NCBI GenBank assembly: GCA_052034745.1
Contig: JBPOIF010000028.1
Location: 1-17,085 of the forward strand
Direction of reading: 5' to 3'
Length of the DNA: 17,085 nt
From: UBA4124 sp052034745
Lineage (GTDB): Bacteria; Patescibacteriota; Minisyncoccia; Phycocordibacterales; UBA9973
The notes below the pieces were generated by a model that was not told the DNA's origin, did no database searches, and was given only the letters and a program-made list of their open reading frames with translations. A program made the translations under genes and the position numbers. Positions 1 to 8,281 of this stretch are shown piece by piece. Numbering within the stretch: the first letter of the stretch is position 1; each line of letters starts with the position of its first letter.

Positions 1-1
1 A

Positions 2-3000
2 ACAACACTTTCATGGTCAACTGCAACAGATAATGTAGGAGTTACTGGATACAAGATATATAGGGGTGGAACACAAATCGCAACAAGTACATCAACAACA
101 TATACTGCGACTGGTCTTTCGTCAGGGGCTACGTATTCCTTTACTGTCGCTGCGTATGATGCCGCAGGAAACACTTCGGCACAGTCTGCTGCTGTTTCTG
201 TTACTGCTTCTTCTGTTTCCTCAAACTCCGCCCCAACCGCAAACGCAGGTACTGACAGATCTGTTACGCTCCCAACTTCATCTATCACTCTCTCCGGATC
301 AGGAACAGATTCAGATGGATCAATCGCATCATACGCTTGGACAAAAGTATCAGGTACCGGAGGAGCGATCACTTCTTCATCATCAGCATCAACAACGGTG
401 ACTGGTCTTTCTGCCGGTTCATATACCTTCCGCCTCACGGTGACAGATGATGATGGTGCCACAGATACAGATGATATGGTGGTGACAGTGAGTGTCGCAG
501 GGGCAGGAGGAGGGGCGTGTTCTTCAAAGAAAATCGTAATCCTCGGTTCATCAACCGCCGCAGGAACGGGTGCAAGTCCTACATCAAATGGATGGGCTTG
601 GCGTTTTAAGACATATTTTGAAGGACTCGCAACTGGCAACAGTGTTGAAAATCTCGCGTACTCTGGATATACAACTTACAATATTCTCCCAACAGGTTCT
701 ACTGTTCCAGCAGGTTTTACAATAGGGACAGGTACCAATATCACTGCTGCTGTTAGTAAAAACCCTTGCGCAATTATTATCAACATGCCTTCAAATGATG
801 AAGCAAACAATCTTTCGATTGCAACACAGCAAAATAACTGGAATACAATCGCCGCTACTGCTCAGGCTGCAAACATTCCATTATTTGTGACAACAACACA
901 ACCACGAGAGTGGCCACTGACAACTCAAGGTCGACAAAATCTGATGACGATGCGTGATTGGATCGTTACTCGCTTTGGAGCAAACAGTATTGATTTCTGG
1001 ACAACCATTGCTGACCCAGATGGAAACGTTGTTGCAACGTATGACTCTGATGGTGTCCATGTAAACAATCTCGGGCATGAGCTACTTTACAACCGAGTCC
1101 TTGCAGAAAGCATTCCTGGAACATCTTCTACTTCAAACACCTCTCCAACCTCAAACGCAGGTACAGATAAAGCGATCACTCTTCCATCAAATTCTGTAAC
1201 ACTTACTGGTTCAGGAACTGATATCGGAGGAAGTATTGTTTCTTACTCTTGGACTAAAATATCAACATTAACAGCAACAATTACTTCACCTTCTTCTGCT
1301 ACTACAACAATCACAGGATTAGTGGCTGGAACACATACATTTAGATTAACGGTGACAGACAATGGGGGACTTACTGCCACAGATGATGTTTTGGTTGTGG
1401 TGGGTACAGGAGGAGCTTGTAAAAGTGTTTCAAGTGTAGGCATTATTCCTTCAGGAGGAACAGATTTTTGGTTCATGGGTAATCTAAATACTGCATTTAA
1501 CTTAAATCCATGTGACACCGTTGTCTTACAAGCAGGAACCTATGGCCGAATCGATATTGGTATTGCTGACGGTATAACATTTACAAATAATGGACAAGTT
1601 ACTATCAATTCGGTTAACTTTTATCCAGGTTCAAAAAATGTAAAGTTGCTTGGAAATGGAACCCCAGGAATACAATATGGAATCAAACTAAATGGAGCAA
1701 ATAGTTTCGCCACTTATTGGAAAGCAACAGGGGAGCTCGAGATTGCTTATGTAGAAGTTGTCGGTACTGCTGCTGGTATCGAAGTGAAGCATCCACCCGG
1801 AGAGGCGTACACGCAAAACTTCGCAAATGTAAAAATTCACGATAACTACATTCATGATCACCGACTCGAAGGTATGTATATCGGGATGGATAATCTCGCA
1901 CTTGATGTGCTCATCAATGCAGAGATCTACAACAACATTGTGAGAAATAGCGGCAACGATGGTATTCAGACTCGAAACGGAACATTCAATATCCATGACA
2001 ATATCGTGGACAATGTTGCGCTATCGCCTGCATTTCCGTACGACATCAACGGTATCTTGGTTGGAGGAAATACAAAAGACAGTATCATTCGCAATAACAC
2101 TGTCTCTCGAGTACCAGGAACAGCGATCTTCAACAATGGCTGGGGAAATCACACCATCGCATGTAATGTGATCTCTTCAACACAACCAGGAATCTTTACA
2201 AAAAACTACGAATTTGCGACAGAGGATTTGCAAGATGTTGGATTCCAAAATTTCAGTATTCAGAACAACACGGTTACTTCAACAAGCGGTATTGCACTTC
2301 AGACGTATTACAGTAGTAACGGAAGTACCACCACGACAAACTTTAGCAACAACAAAACTACTGGTTCTGTTGATGCAAACTATACGGTGACACAATCAAA
2401 CAATACCGGTTCGGTAGTACCAAACTGTTCAACGACCCCTCCTCCTACAAACTCCGCCCCAACCGCAAACGCAGGTACTGACAGATCTATCACCCTCCCA
2501 ACTTCATCTGTCACTCTCTCAGGATCAGGAACAGATTCAGACGGCACAATTGCTTCATACGCATGGACAAAGGTATCAGGCACAGGAGGAACTATCACTT
2601 CTTCATCATCAGCATCAACAACGGTGACAGGACTCTCTGCAGGTTCATACACCTTCCGCCTTACGGTGACAGATGATGATGGTGCGACAGATACGGATGA
2701 TGTGGTGGTCGTCGTTGTTGCAAATACCCCTCCAACCGCAAACGCTGGTTCTGATGCAACAATTGTTCTTCCTATCTCAACAAGAACATTGTCTGGGTCT
2801 GCGACAGATATAGGAGGATCTATCGCTTCATATGCTTGGACAAAAGTATCAGGTGGCTCTGCAACAATTACAACACCAACACAGGCATCAACAGTTGTGA
2901 CAGGTCTTGCTCAAGGAACGTATACCTTCCGCCTTACGGTGACGGATAACGGAGGACTGACAGCAACCGATGATGTGGTGATTACGGTAAATGCAATTCA

Positions 3001-4042
3001 ATCAAACACACCACCATCTGTTTCGGTCGGTCTCGACAAGATCATCGTTCTTCCTGTAGATACAGTCACTCTCGAAGGTATCGCATCTGATTCTGATGGA
3101 ACCATCGGATCATATCTATGGACTCGATTCTCAGGAACAGGCGGAACTATCACTTCTCCAACAACTGCAACGACAACTATTACTGGTCTTGCAAGAGGTG
3201 TGCACACATTCCGCCTTACGGTGACAGACAATGAAGGACTCACTGCAGGAGATGATGTGGTTATAAACGTTGTTTCTCCTACCGTAATTTCTGGTGGTGG
3301 AGGTTCAGCAGGGGGCGGAGGCGGTGGATCCTCTGGAGGTTCTGGTGGAGGAACTTCAGGTGGTGGAGTATCGCCTGGGAACACTGGTGGTGGAACGACA
3401 TCATCTTCAAGAACTGTCTCTGTCAACAATCTCAACGTGCGTATCGCTCCTGTTAACGGTGCTGTTACAAAACAAATCGCTCGAAATACTCTTGTTACTG
3501 TTTTGTCCACACAAGGAGCGTGGTCACAAGTGAAGCTTGGTGATGGAACAACAGGATGGGTCTACAGTGCGTATCTGTCAGGAGGTGCTTCTGCTACGGG
3601 TGGATCAACAACGATGTCAGTGAAGATGGTGAATACAAATATCCTCAATGTTCGCCTTGCTCCTATCAACGGTGCGGTTACGACACAAATTGTTCGCAAC
3701 ACACCAGTAGTTGTCTTGGTCACCCAAGGAACATGGGTGCAAGTTCAATTGCCAAACGGAACGATTGGATGGGTTTACGCACCGCTTCTTTCAGGCACTA
3801 CCCCCGTGACAACACCAGGCGTCGTTACAAATACAAAAACATTTTCGGTGGGCTCGACAGTAACTGTTACTGCTCGGTTGCTGAACGTTAGAAACATCCC
3901 AAAGACAGGTTCTGTCCTCGGAAACGTCGCTGCAAATACTGTCGGTACAGTAGAGGCTGCTCCGGTGAACGTTCCAGGCTGGGTCTATGTGAAATGGAAT
4001 GGAGGAATCAGTGGATATGTTTCGGTACAATATCTTAAATAA
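2..4042 (+). CDS. Giant multidomain surface/secreted protein (FN3-PKD-SGNH hydrolase-PKD-beta-helix-PKDx3-SH3bx3), 5' end outside window
   Basis: The frame is open from base 2, so the real start and any signal peptide lie upstream; 1346 residues are visible. In order: an FN3-like domain (residues 1-73); a PKD domain (75-165); an SGNH/GDSL-type hydrolase (about 174-373); PKD (380-470); a right-handed parallel beta-helix (about 473-813) with repeated NN-I/V motifs such as IYNNIV, IHDNIV and IRNNTV; three PKD domains (816-1095); a Gly/Ser-rich linker (1098-1137); and three SH3b domains, each ending in a GWVY-type turn. Hydrolase motifs seen are GSS with the likely nucleophile Ser at 551-553, the Asn of MPSND at 794-796, and DGVH with Asp at 1049-1051 and His at 1058-1060. 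FN3/PKD domains usually act as stalks, beta-helices often bind or cleave polysaccharide, and SH3b domains bind cell-wall peptides. I infer a glycan-binding or deacylating cell-surface protein. There is no LPXTG motif or C-terminal membrane helix. The domain calls are by eye; the exact substrate is unknown. Confidence 0.85.
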   Translation, partial: TTLSWSTATDNVGVTGYKIYRGGTQIATSTSTTYTATGLSSGATYSFTVAAYDAAGNTSAQSAAVSVTASSVSSNSAPTANAGTDRSVTLPTSSITLSGSGTDSDGSIASYAWTKVSGTGGAITSSSSASTTVTGLSAGSYTFRLTVTDDDGATDTDDMVVTVSVAGAGGGACSSKKIVILGSSTAAGTGASPTSNGWAWRFKTYFEGLATGNSVENLAYSGYTTYNILPTGSTVPAGFTIGTGTNITAAVSKNPCAIIINMPSNDEANNLSIATQQNNWNTIAATAQAANIPLFVTTTQPREWPLTTQGRQNLMTMRDWIVTRFGANSIDFWTTIADPDGNVVATYDSDGVHVNNLGHELLYNRVLAESIPGTSSTSNTSPTSNAGTDKAITLPSNSVTLTGSGTDIGGSIVSYSWTKISTLTATITSPSSATTTITGLVAGTHTFRLTVTDNGGLTATDDVLVVVGTGGACKSVSSVGIIPSGGTDFWFMGNLNTAFNLNPCDTVVLQAGTYGRIDIGIADGITFTNNGQVTINSVNFYPGSKNVKLLGNGTPGIQYGIKLNGANSFATYWKATGELEIAYVEVVGTAAGIEVKHPPGEAYTQNFANVKIHDNYIHDHRLEGMYIGMDNLALDVLINAEIYNNIVRNSGNDGIQTRNGTFNIHDNIVDNVALSPAFPYDINGILVGGNTKDSIIRNNTVSRVPGTAIFNNGWGNHTIACNVISSTQPGIFTKNYEFATEDLQDVGFQNFSIQNNTVTSTSGIALQTYYSSNGSTTTTNFSNNKTTGSVDANYTVTQSNNTGSVVPNCSTTPPPTNSAPTANAGTDRSITLPTSSVTLSGSGTDSDGTIASYAWTKVSGTGGTITSSSSASTTVTGLSAGSYTFRLTVTDDDGATDTDDVVVVVVANTPPTANAGSDATIVLPISTRTLSGSATDIGGSIASYAWTKVSGGSATITTPTQASTVVTGLAQGTYTFRLTVTDNGGLTATDDVVITVNAIQSNTPPSVSVGLDKIIVLPVDTVTLEGIASDSDGTIGSYLWTRFSGTGGTITSPTTATTTITGLARGVHTFRLTVTDNEGLTAGDDVVINVVSPTVISGGGGSAGGGGGGSSGGSGGGTSGGGVSPGNTGGGTTSSSRTVSVNNLNVRIAPVNGAVTKQIARNTLVTVLSTQGAWSQVKLGDGTTGWVYSAYLSGGASATGGSTTMSVKMVNTNILNVRLAPINGAVTTQIVRNTPVVVLVTQGTWVQVQLPNGTIGWVYAPLLSGTTPVTTPGVVTNTKTFSVGSTVTVTARLLNVRNIPKTGSVLGNVAANTVGTVEAAPVNVPGWVYVKWNGGISGYVSVQYLK
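224..482 (+). repeat. PKD-module DNA repeat, copy 1
   Basis: This stretch inside the giant gene is nearly identical at the DNA level to 2450-2708, not only in protein. Long identical runs start at aactccgccccaaccgcaaa and most differences are silent third-position changes. Such close copies 2.2 kb apart in direct orientation suggest recent duplication or gene conversion, and could recombine to delete the hydrolase and beta-helix between them. Confidence 0.85.
2450..2708 (+). repeat. PKD-module DNA repeat, copy 2
   Basis: Direct repeat of 224-482, offset by 2226 bases. It encodes the PKD domain just after the beta-helix. The next two PKD domains (2725-3285) are much more diverged at the DNA level, so this pair is the recent duplication. 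Confidence 0.85.
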
Positions 4043-4057
4043 GCACCCTCTTCATTA

Positions 4058-4939
4058 ATGGACAAAGAGCAGATAGAACAACGGATCACTCATATAGAAG
4101 CAGCGATGGGCGACGCTGGTTTTTGGAATGACAAAACACTTGCACAATCGATGATCAAAGAGCTCGGGGAGCTCAAGGATGCGCTCGAAGGATTTGGCAA
4201 GTATGACAAAGGAGGCGCCGTGGTCACTATCTTTGCAGGAGCAGGAGGGGATGATGCGGAGGATTTTGTGTCGATGCTCTTGCGTATGTATATGAAGTAC
4301 ATCGAGCGCCAAGGATGGCAGATCGCCTTTCTTCATGAGAACCAAAACGACCGTGGTGGGTATCGCAACGTCACGTTTGAGATCATCGGCAAGCGTATCT
4401 ACGGCACGCTCAAACACGAGTCAGGAGTGCACCGTCTCGTGCGTGTCTCACCGTTCAATGCAAATGCAAAACGTCACACTTCGTTTGCGATGGTAGAAGT
4501 GATCCCTCAATTTTCAAAAGCTGATACCGATATCATCATCCCTGATAGTGATATCGAGGTGAGCTTTGCGCGTGCGGGTGGACCTGGCGGGCAAAACGTC
4601 AACAAGCGTGAGACTGCGGTACGTATGGTGCACAAACCAACAGGACTTTCGGTGCACGTAGCGACAGAACGAAGCCAAGAACAAAATCGTGAGCGAGCAC
4701 TCGACCTTCTTCGCGGAAAATTGTTCAAGTTGCAAGAAGACGAACGCATTGCGCATGAGCGAGGGATGGCTATCTCAAAGACGACCGATATCGAGTGGGG
4801 TAACCAGATCCGTTCGTATGTGCTCCATCCGTACAAGATGGTCAAAGATCATCGCACCAGTGTGGAAGTGCGCGATGTTGATGCGGTACTCGAAGATGGC
4901 AACCTGGATCCGTTCATCGAAGCAGAACGCGGTTTGTAG
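4058..4939 (+). CDS. prfB: Peptide chain release factor 2, short form
   Basis: Class I release factor that reads UAA/UGA at the ribosomal A site and triggers peptidyl-tRNA hydrolysis. Both diagnostic motifs are present: the stop-codon-reading tripeptide SPF (residues 131-133, the RF2 type; RF1 has PxT) and the catalytic GGQ (177-179). The conserved C-terminal WGNQIRSYV and VRDVDAVLEDGNLDPFIEA segments follow. The protein is 293 aa against about 365 in E. coli. The spacing from SPF to GGQ is normal, so the shortening is in the N-terminal helical domain 1: after FWND the chain reaches the GAGGDDAEDF motif directly, some 70 residues early. There is no programmed +1 frameshift site: the gene starts at ATG 4058, 15 bases after the upstream stop, and no room exists for a longer 5' part. 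No Shine-Dalgarno is seen. It is followed closely by ftsE, a common prfB-ftsE-ftsX order. Confidence 0.95.
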   Translation: MDKEQIEQRITHIEAAMGDAGFWNDKTLAQSMIKELGELKDALEGFGKYDKGGAVVTIFAGAGGDDAEDFVSMLLRMYMKYIERQGWQIAFLHENQNDRGGYRNVTFEIIGKRIYGTLKHESGVHRLVRVSPFNANAKRHTSFAMVEVIPQFSKADTDIIIPDSDIEVSFARAGGPGGQNVNKRETAVRMVHKPTGLSVHVATERSQEQNRERALDLLRGKLFKLQEDERIAHERGMAISKTTDIEWGNQIRSYVLHPYKMVKDHRTSVEVRDVDAVLEDGNLDPFIEAERGL

Positions 4940-4942
4940 GCA

Positions 4943-4951
4943 TGCTATAAT
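4943..4951 (+). promoter_or_regulatory. Extended -10 promoter upstream of ftsE
   Basis: TGC-TATAAT, a consensus extended -10, begins just after the prfB stop. Transcription would start near 4958, about 9 bases before the ftsE ATG, giving an almost leaderless mRNA. No convincing -35 is seen, as is usual for extended -10 promoters. Confidence 0.6.
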
Positions 4952-4966
4952 GAATTGTCTTTTTGT

Positions 4967-5644
4967 ATGATTACTTTCACGAATGTTTCAAAAGTATACC
5001 CAAACGGTGCGGTCGCACTCGAAGCGGTGGATTTGACGATTGAGAAAGGGGAATTCCTTACTATTGTCGGTCTCTCTGGTGCCGGCAAGACGACCCTCAC
5101 CAAACTCCTCCTTGGCGAAGAAAAGCCTACCGAAGGGAGCGTACTCTTCGAAGGGCAGGATGTTGCCACTTTTTCAATGCTTGAGCTCACACAGCTCCGT
5201 AGGCGCGTAGGGACGGTGTTTCAGGAGTTTCGCCTCCTTCAGAACAAGACCGCCTATGAAAATATCTCCTTTGCGATGGAGGCTGCGGGCAAGACCGATG
5301 AAGAGATCATCTCTGATGTTCCACACGTCCTCCAGCTCGTCGACTTGCAGGATCGCATGTTTCATTTCCCCAATCAGCTTTCGGGAGGAGAAAAACAGCG
5401 CCTTGCGATTGCGCGCGCGATCATCAACCAACCAGAGGTCCTCATCGCTGATGAGCCAACGGGGAACCTCGATATGATCAACACGGCAGAAGTGATCCAT
5501 ATCTTGAAGAAGATCAACGATCTCGGCACCACGGTGATCCTCTCTACACACGACCAGCAGGTGATTCGCGGTGTCGGCAAGCGCATCATCACTATGGAGA
5601 AAGGCAAGATTATCAAAGATGAAATGCACCATCCTAAGGTATAA
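4967..5644 (+). CDS. ftsE: Cell-division ABC transporter ATP-binding protein FtsE
   Basis: ATPase of the FtsEX complex, a type VII ABC mechanotransmitter at the septum that controls peptidoglycan hydrolases rather than moving a substrate. It acts on the cytoplasmic face with FtsX, encoded next. Seen: Walker A GLSGAGKTT (35-43), Q-loop Gln 86, signature LSGGEKQR (138-145), Walker B VLIADE ending at residue 163, D-loop GNLD and H-loop STHD. The N-terminus MITFTNVSKVYPNG fits the FtsE family, so ATG 4967 is chosen over TTG 4955, which would add four unsupported residues and sit just after the -10 box. The length of 225 aa is normal. The stop overlaps a -10-like box for ftsX and the ftsX start follows 9 bases later. 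Confidence 0.95.
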   Translation: MITFTNVSKVYPNGAVALEAVDLTIEKGEFLTIVGLSGAGKTTLTKLLLGEEKPTEGSVLFEGQDVATFSMLELTQLRRRVGTVFQEFRLLQNKTAYENISFAMEAAGKTDEEIISDVPHVLQLVDLQDRMFHFPNQLSGGEKQRLAIARAIINQPEVLIADEPTGNLDMINTAEVIHILKKINDLGTTVILSTHDQQVIRGVGKRIITMEKGKIIKDEMHHPKV

Positions 5645-5645
5645 T
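5640..5645 (+). promoter_or_regulatory. -10-like TATAAT before ftsX
   Basis: TATAAT overlaps the end of ftsE (its TAA stop lies inside the box), 8 bases before the ftsX ATG. If used, transcription would start at or next to the start codon, making a leaderless ftsX mRNA. There is no clear -35, so it may be a secondary promoter inside the operon. Confidence 0.4.
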
Positions 5646-5653
5646 CAATATAT

Positions 5654-6577
5654 ATGTTTTGGGTCAATGTAAAACGAATCATACGAGCAGGCTGGATAAA
5701 CTTTCGTCGCAACGGATTGGTCTCTTATGCAGCAGTGCTCGTGACGATGATCACGCTGTCAGTGGTCACTGCACTCTTTCTTTTTAATGCAACACTCAAG
5801 ACCACGATCGCAGGACTTCAAAATCAAGTCGACATCTCGGTGTACTTCACCGTAGACGCGCAAGAAGAGCGCATCCTCCTGCTCAAGGAGTCACTCGAAG
5901 AACTTCCCGAAGTCGCTTCAGTTCTGTATACCTCTGCTGATGAAGAAGTGCTTTCATTCCGAGAGCGTCATGCAGACGATTACCTCACGCTCCAGGCACT
6001 CGAAGAGCTCGGAGATAATCCGTTTGGCGGATCACTCCGTATCAAAGCACTCGATTCGATGCAGTATGAAAGTATCGTCGGAGTACTCGAAGGGGATAGT
6101 CAGCTCGCGCGTGACAACGCCGAGATTATCGATCGTATCAACTTTGCACAAAACAAAGTCGTCATCGATAGACTCAACAGTCTCATCCAGAACACACGCG
6201 ATATCGGACTTATCGTAACGATCGTCCTCGCGCTCATCTCTATCACGATCATGTTCACCACGGTGCGTCTGACTATCTACATGGTCCGTGAAGAGATAGG
6301 GGTCATGCGACTGGTGGGAGCAAGTGGTTCGTATATCAGACTTCCGTTTGCAGTCGAGGGTATGTTCTATGGTCTCTTTGCTTGGATCCTCACGTTTATT
6401 ATCTTTCTCCCGATTACGTATTTCCTCGGACAACACGCAACTGACGCACTCGGTATCAATCTCTACACGTATTATCTCTCGCACTTCTTCTCTATTGGCG
6501 GTATCGTCCTTGTCACAGGACTCGGACTTGGAGCGCTGTCGAGCTTCCTCGCAGTTCGTAAATATCTCAACGTCTGA
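5654..6577 (+). CDS. ftsX: Cell-division protein FtsX (permease-like subunit)
   Basis: Membrane partner of FtsE. It carries conformational changes driven by ATP to an extracytoplasmic domain that activates murein hydrolases at the division site. The 307 residues show the FtsX layout: a short cytoplasmic N-terminus, TM1 (about 25-47, AAVLVTMITLSVVTALFLF), an extracellular domain of about 130 residues, then three C-terminal helices (about 180-205, 235-258, 280-300). The conserved loop with EEIGVMRLVGAS, which contacts FtsE, lies between TM2 and TM3. The stop is TGA (6575-6577), useful evidence that UGA is a stop in this organism. pyrG starts five bases later, which suggests co-transcription. 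Confidence 0.95.
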   Translation: MFWVNVKRIIRAGWINFRRNGLVSYAAVLVTMITLSVVTALFLFNATLKTTIAGLQNQVDISVYFTVDAQEERILLLKESLEELPEVASVLYTSADEEVLSFRERHADDYLTLQALEELGDNPFGGSLRIKALDSMQYESIVGVLEGDSQLARDNAEIIDRINFAQNKVVIDRLNSLIQNTRDIGLIVTIVLALISITIMFTTVRLTIYMVREEIGVMRLVGASGSYIRLPFAVEGMFYGLFAWILTFIIFLPITYFLGQHATDALGINLYTYYLSHFFSIGGIVLVTGLGLGALSSFLAVRKYLNV

Positions 6578-6582
6578 TCATT

Positions 6583-8241
6583 ATGGCGCAGAAACCTCGA
6601 TTCATCTTTGTGGTAGGTGGGGTGATTTCCGGAGTAGGAAAAGGGGTAACCGCCTCCTCCATCGGAAAGATCCTCCAGGATCGAGGCCTCGCCGTCACTG
6701 CAATCAAGATCGACCCGTACGTCAATGTGGATGCGGGGACTATGAACCCCACCGAACACGGTGAGGTTTTTGTTTTGCCTGATGGAGATGAGACAGATCA
6801 GGACATGGGTAACTACGAACGATTTCTCGGCCAAGACCTCACGAGCGTCAACTATATGACGACTGGTCGTGTCTATCAGAGCGTCATCGAACAAGAACGC
6901 GCGCTCAAGTACAAAGGAGCCTGTGTGCAGGTCGTCCCACATGTTCCGATGGAAGTTGTCGACCGTATCAAGCGTGCTCAAAAGAAGGCTCGTGCAGATG
7001 TCACCATCATCGAGATCGGGGGAACAATCGGGGAGTATGAAAACATCCTCTTTCTCGAAGCGGCTCGCATGATGAAGCAGAGCGATCCTGGGCATGTGAT
7101 GTTCGTCATGGTCTCATACTTGCCGACACCTTCGAAGGTCGGTGAGATGAAGACAAAGCCGACACAGCACTCGGTACGCACACTCAACGGGTCGGGGATA
7201 CAACCAGATATCATCGTGGCACGCTCAACGGAGCCACTTGATGCGAAACGCAAAGAGAAGCTCTCATTTTTTTGCAACGTCCCTGCATCGCACCTCATCT
7301 CAGCTCCTGATATCGACAGTATCTATCAAGTACCCATCAATTTCAAAAAAGCAAAACTGCCGGAGACAATCGCATCGATTCTCGACTTGAAGCTTTCAAA
7401 GGTCGTGACCAAACAAGAGCGCACCTGGGATCGTATGGTGCACTGCGCGACGACGTGTCGTGATGAAGTACGGATCGCAGTGGTGGGGAAGTATTTTGAA
7501 ACAGGCGACTTTGTTCTCTCGGATGCATACCTGTCAGTGATCGAAGCGATCAAGTTCTCGGCATATCATTTGGGCAAAAAGCCGGTACTCACATGGCTCT
7601 CCGCAGAATCATTTGAAAAGGATCCAAAGTCTATCAAGATACTCGGACAGTTCGATGGGGTACTTATTCCGGGAGGGTTTGGGAAGCGTGGTGTCGAAGG
7701 AAAAATCTCGGCCATCAAGTATGTCCGTGAGCACCAGGTGCCATACTTTGGACTTTGTTATGGCATGCAACTTGCGGTCATCGAGTACGCGCGCCACGTG
7801 GCCAAGGTGCGAGGTGCAACCACTCGAGAGAACGACCCGACAAGTGATGCCTGTGTTATTGATCTTATGTCCGATCAAAAACAAAAGATGAAAGAAGAGC
7901 ACTATGGAGGCAGTATGCGTCTGGGTTCGTACGACGCTCATCTCAAAAAGGGGACCATTGCCTACAAGGCATACAAACGTCCTGTTGTCTCGGAGAGGCA
8001 TCGTCACCGATTTGAAGTGGCGACGGAGTTCATCGTACCACTTGAGCGCGCGGGACTGGTCTTCTCAGGGACTTCTCCTGATGGGTCTCTCATGGAGATA
8101 GCGGAGCTTCCAACAACAGAGCATCCGTTTTTTGTCGGGACACAGTATCACCCCGAGTTTCAAGCGCGCCCACTTGCACCGCACCCACTCTTTACGGCAT
8201 TTCTCGAAGCGGCGATTATCAGAAAGAAAAAGAGCAAATAA
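6583..8241 (+). CDS. pyrG: CTP synthase
   Basis: Glutamine-dependent CTP synthetase: UTP + ATP + Gln to CTP + ADP + Pi + Glu, the last step of de novo pyrimidine nucleotide synthesis, cytosolic. The N-terminal synthetase domain opens with the P-loop-like GGVISGVGKGVTASSIGKIL and contains KIDPYVNVDAGTMNP and EHGEVFVL. The C-terminal class I glutamine amidotransferase domain has the oxyanion-hole region PGGFGKRG, the nucleophile Cys392 in GLCYGMQ (usual form GxCLGMQ, so Leu to Tyr) and the His-Glu pair in YHPEF. The 552 aa are full length. It lies 5 bases after ftsX. Start ATG 6583 gives the canonical N-terminus. Many CPR bacteria lack most nucleotide synthesis but keep this enzyme; that context is general knowledge, not seen here. 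Confidence 0.97.
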   Translation: MAQKPRFIFVVGGVISGVGKGVTASSIGKILQDRGLAVTAIKIDPYVNVDAGTMNPTEHGEVFVLPDGDETDQDMGNYERFLGQDLTSVNYMTTGRVYQSVIEQERALKYKGACVQVVPHVPMEVVDRIKRAQKKARADVTIIEIGGTIGEYENILFLEAARMMKQSDPGHVMFVMVSYLPTPSKVGEMKTKPTQHSVRTLNGSGIQPDIIVARSTEPLDAKRKEKLSFFCNVPASHLISAPDIDSIYQVPINFKKAKLPETIASILDLKLSKVVTKQERTWDRMVHCATTCRDEVRIAVVGKYFETGDFVLSDAYLSVIEAIKFSAYHLGKKPVLTWLSAESFEKDPKSIKILGQFDGVLIPGGFGKRGVEGKISAIKYVREHQVPYFGLCYGMQLAVIEYARHVAKVRGATTRENDPTSDACVIDLMSDQKQKMKEEHYGGSMRLGSYDAHLKKGTIAYKAYKRPVVSERHRHRFEVATEFIVPLERAGLVFSGTSPDGSLMEIAELPTTEHPFFVGTQYHPEFQARPLAPHPLFTAFLEAAIIRKKKSK

Positions 8242-8266
8242 CCTCGCCTTTGGTCGACCGGAGCGC

Positions 8267-8272
8267 TATACT
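8267..8272 (+). promoter_or_regulatory. -10-like TATACT before the DUF2231-like gene
   Basis: TATACT lies 9 bases before ATG 8282, repeating the near-leaderless spacing seen at ftsE, ftsX and the kinase gene at 14073. No -35 is obvious at the right spacing. Confidence 0.45.
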
Positions 8273-8281
8273 TTGGAGCAT

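Noticed and set aside
66..401. 111-aa plus-strand frame at the left edge
   Set aside because: Out-of-frame shadow of the giant PKD gene, low-complexity Gln/Leu/Ser translation.
2998..3510. 170-aa proline-rich minus-strand frame
   Set aside because: It is antisense to the PKD domain and Gly/Ser linker; the prolines mirror GGT/GGA codons and there is no promoter.
4955..4957. TTG as ftsE start
   Set aside because: It would add four residues not seen in the family and falls between the -10 box and the expected transcript start.
8132..8281. Longer N-terminus of the DUF2231-like protein inside pyrG
   Set aside because: The added part is the frame-shifted shadow of the conserved pyrG C-terminus; the membrane protein proper begins at ATG 8282.
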